Positions 61,797 to 64,000 of a stretch of 64,000 bases of DNA are shown one piece after another. How positions within the stretch are numbered: position 1 is the stretch's first letter; each line of letters opens with the position of its first letter. This DNA comes from Paludisphaera soli (GTDB lineage: Bacteria; Planctomycetota; Planctomycetia; Isosphaerales; Isosphaeraceae), in NCBI RefSeq assembly GCF_011064595.1, contig NZ_JAALJI010000030.1, positions 1 through 64,000 on the forward strand, given 5' to 3'. The notes under the pieces are model-generated. The model saw only the letters and a program-made list of their open reading frames with translations. It had not been told where the DNA came from and searched no databases. The position numbers and the translations under genes are program-made.

Positions 61797-62749
61797 GGGT
61801 TCACCAGGTACTTGAAGACGGCTTCCAGGCTGTCGTCGTCGGAGTAGATCTCCTCGATCGGCGCGTCGGCCTCGCGGGCCAGCCGCGGCAGGCGCTGGTA
61901 GAAGCGGTCGGGGGCGCGGGTCTCGACCACGATCGCGCGTTCGTCGCGCGGCAGCTCGACCCCTTCCACGTCGTCCCAGCGCACGAGCTTGGCGGCGAGG
62001 GCCCGCCGGTCCGGGCCCTTCAGGACGATCCGGTGGGGGTGGGCGTCGATCAGGTCGCGGATCTGCCGGACGTCGCCGAAGGCCACCAGCCGCCCGTGGT
62101 TCACCAGCACGATCTGCGAGGTCAGCGACTGGACCTCGTAGAGGACGTGGCTGGAGACGAGGATCGTCCGCCCCTGCCGGGCCAGGCCGGCGACCAGCTC
62201 CATCAGCTCGTGGCGGGCCACCGGGTCCGTGCCGGTCAGGGGCTCGTCGAGGAACAGGACCTCGGGGTCGTGGATGAGAGCCTGGGCGAGCTTGGTCCGC
62301 TGTCGCATGCCCTTCGAGTACCCGCGCACCGGGCGGTCGGCGGCGGCGGTCATCTTGACCTGTTCGAGCACCCGGTCGGCGGCCTCGCGCGCGGCCCGGC
62401 GGCCCAGGCCGGCGAGCGACCCGCAGGCCCGCAGGAACGATCGGCCGGTCATCCACTCGAACATCGCGTCCTGCTCCGGGCAGAGGCCGATGTGTCGATT
62501 CAGCCCCGCGTTGTTCCAGGGGCGGGCGCCCAGCACGCGGACCTCCCCCTGGCTCGGGCGGAGCTGGCCCGTCGCCAGTTGCAGGAGTGTGCTCTTGCCC
62601 GCGCCGTTGGGGCCCAGCAGGCCCGTCACCCCCTTGCCGATGCGGAGCGAGAGGTTGTTGACCCCGATCACCTGGCCGTACCACTTCGAGACCGAGCGGA
62701 ACTCGATCACCGCCGGGGCCTCGACCTCGGGCGCTTCCGTCGTGCTCAT
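61793..62749 (-). CDS. ABC-2 transporter ATP-binding protein
   Basis: The 318-residue ATPase has Walker A GPNGAGKST (46-54), signature YSKGMRQRTKLAQAL, Walker B VLFLDEPLTGTDP and a His switch in VSSHVLYEV. The C-terminal extension after residue 225 is of the drug/polysaccharide exporter type. It overlaps the permease downstream by 4 nt and follows another permease gene 14 nt upstream, giving a head-to-tail exporter cluster. Confidence 0.93.
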   Translation of the reverse strand: MSTTEAPEVEAPAVIEFRSVSKWYGQVIGVNNLSLRIGKGVTGLLGPNGAGKSTLLQLATGQLRPSQGEVRVLGARPWNNAGLNRHIGLCPEQDAMFEWMTGRSFLRACGSLAGLGRRAAREAADRVLEQVKMTAAADRPVRGYSKGMRQRTKLAQALIHDPEVLFLDEPLTGTDPVARHELMELVAGLARQGRTILVSSHVLYEVQSLTSQIVLVNHGRLVAFGDVRQIRDLIDAHPHRIVLKGPDRRALAAKLVRWDDVEGVELPRDERAIVVETRAPDRFYQRLPRLAREADAPIEEIYSDDDSLEAVFKYLVNP

Positions 62750-62763
62750 GCCGTCCCCTCCCC

Positions 62764-63849
62764 TCATTTCAAGCGGTCGAGCGACCGGACCCGCGTGGAC
62801 AGGACGACGATCGAGGCGACCCCCAGGCCGGCGAGCACGCCGGCCGACCACGTCCAGGGCGGTCGCCGCGATTCCCCTTCGACCTCGTCCCCGGGGCGGT
62901 CGGGCGGCGACGGGGGCCGCGGCGGGCGACGCCCGGCGAGCATGCCGAAGAGCCCCCCCCGTCGGCCGCCAGGCCCGACGCTCCCCGGGCCGTTGAGCAT
63001 CGCCTCCTGGCTCGCCCGGAAGAGGTTCGCCAGGCGTTCCCACTGGGCGTCGGAATCGAACAGCGCGTCGCGGACCGAGCCGAGGTCGGCGGAGTACGAC
63101 ACGAGCGGGGCCCACTGCTTGCCCACGGCCTGCTCCAGCGCGTCCGAGGCCGCGCCGCCGAGCATCCAGACGCCCAGCCACATCGCCGTGACGAACCGCG
63201 AATGCCGCGAGAGCGAGGAGAAGGCCAGCATCAACAGGCCCGTCGAGACCGCCACCACGAGGCTGAACGCCATCGACGCGGCCAGGACCCTCCAGGTGTC
63301 GCGCAGCGTCGCCGCGTCCAGGCTGAACGCCAGCCCGATCAGGTAGGCCAGGACCGCCGGGACCAGCGTCACCGCCAGCAGGAACGCCGCGATGATCCCG
63401 AACTTGCCGAGGAAGTAGTCGATCCGCCGCAGGGGCCGCGACAGGTATAGCGGCAGCGCGTTGAACCGCAGGTCCTGGCTGATCAGGTCCGGGCCCACCA
63501 GCATCACCAGCAGGAACGTGAAGAAGAGCTGGATCTGGAAGAACTGCGTGTAGGCGAGCGTCCAGAAGGTCGTCCGGAACGCCTTCGGCCCGTCGCGGAT
63601 CTCGGCCGGCAGCCCCTGGAAGAGGAACAGGAAGGGCTCCAGGATCGACGACTGCTGCTCGAAGAGGCCCCAGAGGATCAGGAACGCAGCGAGCAGGAGC
63701 GCCGGCGCGAGCGCCCCGACGAGCGTCGAGATCAGCCAGCGGTTCTTGAACTGGGCCTTCACCCCCTGTCGGGTGATGGCCAGCCATCGCAGGCCGTGGC
63801 CCGAGAGCTTGCCGTCCCAGTGCTGGTATCCCTGGTCGAGGATCGGCAT
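62764..63849 (-). CDS. ABC-2 type transporter permease (361 aa)
   Basis: The protein has about six membrane segments, beginning after a long polar N-terminus (WRLAITRQGVKAQFKNRW-like region). ALLLAAFLILWGLFEQQSSI, TQFFQIQLFFTFLLVMLVGP and GLLMLAFSSLSRHSRFVTAM are representative. A Pro/Arg-rich loop (GGRRGGLFGMLAGRRPPRPP) precedes a final helix. The start overlaps the stop of the gene before it by one base (TGATG). Confidence 0.88.
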   Translation of the reverse strand: MPILDQGYQHWDGKLSGHGLRWLAITRQGVKAQFKNRWLISTLVGALAPALLLAAFLILWGLFEQQSSILEPFLFLFQGLPAEIRDGPKAFRTTFWTLAYTQFFQIQLFFTFLLVMLVGPDLISQDLRFNALPLYLSRPLRRIDYFLGKFGIIAAFLLAVTLVPAVLAYLIGLAFSLDAATLRDTWRVLAASMAFSLVVAVSTGLLMLAFSSLSRHSRFVTAMWLGVWMLGGAASDALEQAVGKQWAPLVSYSADLGSVRDALFDSDAQWERLANLFRASQEAMLNGPGSVGPGGRRGGLFGMLAGRRPPRPPSPPDRPGDEVEGESRRPPWTWSAGVLAGLGVASIVVLSTRVRSLDRLK

Positions 63850-64000
63850 CAGTTCGCCCCTCCGACGGCCTGCAGGAAGACCTCTTCGAGCGTGCTGCGG
63901 CGGGGACGGAGCAGGCGGATCTGCTCGGAGGCCTCGTCGGCCGCCTCCCAGAGCGCGGCGACCCCCTCGCCGTCCGGCAGCGAAACCCGCAGGTGGTCGT
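63849..64000 (-). CDS. C-terminal end of an ABC transporter ATP-binding protein (truncated)
   Basis: The minus-strand frame is open to the window edge and ends with RRSTLEEVFLQAVGGAN at a TGA that shares one base with the permease start. The LEEVF(L/I) ending is characteristic of ABC-2 exporter ATPases. It is therefore a second ATPase paired with the 361-residue permease. The rest lies beyond the window. Confidence 0.75.
   Translation of the reverse strand, partial: DHLRVSLPDGEGVAALWEAADEASEQIRLLRPRRSTLEEVFLQAVGGAN

Noticed and set aside
1-64000. tRNA, rRNA and CRISPR arrays
   Set aside because: No cloverleaf-like segments with TPsiC-type words, no rRNA signatures and no regularly spaced direct repeats were seen on reading both strands.

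Overview
The window is a stretch of GC-rich (roughly 70 % by eye) bacterial chromosome. I read it as a planctomycete, most likely an Isosphaeraceae-type organism. This is an inference from the combination of a CxPxR-type sulfatase, many secreted or lipoprotein hypotheticals, Tat-exported proteins, LL-diaminopimelate aminotransferase (dapL), an ECF sigma factor paired with a DGPF-domain protein, and a membrane Ser/Thr kinase. It is not a database result. There are no rRNAs, no tRNAs, no CRISPR array and no recognisable transposase. About 53 coding regions cover most of the sequence. The very long open frames opposite many genes are codon-bias shadows and were left out.

Layout. 0-8 kb: pgi, a DUF202 membrane protein, a PI-PLC-like enzyme, a Tat-exported beta-lactamase-family hydrolase and a nine-motif FG-GAP/VCBS protein with a SnoaL-like tail. 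8-17 kb: a beta-propeller glycosidase-like protein, a double-thioredoxin protein, a CoA-binding protein, a BlaI-BlaR1 regulatory pair with candidate operators and a Tat-exported propeller, and sppA. 17-25.6 kb: a radical SAM protein, small secreted proteins, an SGNH-like esterase, a methyltransferase, an rluE-type pseudouridine synthase and a lipoprotein-like MscS channel. 25.6-29.9 kb: a vitamin B12 uptake operon (an uncharacterised DUF1289 protein, then btuC, btuD and btuF). Its four genes each overlap the next by 4 nt, and it is controlled by a clear cobalamin riboswitch with a recognisable promoter. 30-38.6 kb: dapL, folK, smpB, an L,D-transpeptidase-like protein, an SDR oxidoreductase, a membrane protein, rnc and a lipoprotein-type acetolactate decarboxylase. 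38.7-50 kb: a CNNM/CorC protein, a DGPF protein plus ECF sigma factor, a FadL-type porin, a sulfatase, an Old Yellow Enzyme, a large secreted glycosidase-like protein and ogt. 50-56 kb: a red-light signalling locus with bphP, a single-domain response regulator and a REC-REC-kinase-REC hybrid on the minus strand, and a biliverdin-producing heme oxygenase diverging from them. 56-64 kb: glgP, a membrane Ser/Thr kinase, an orphan Phd-like antitoxin and an ABC-2 exporter cluster that runs off the window.

Two observations stand out. First, a composite palindromic repeat family (arm-core-inverted arm) occurs at least three times, and one copy sits in frame between the start codon and the signal peptide of btuF. 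Second, the first gene of the B12-riboswitch operon encodes a conserved-cysteine protein of unknown function, physically coupled to the B12 importer. The light-sensing locus carries its own chromophore-producing enzyme, and its hybrid kinase has two closely similar receiver domains.
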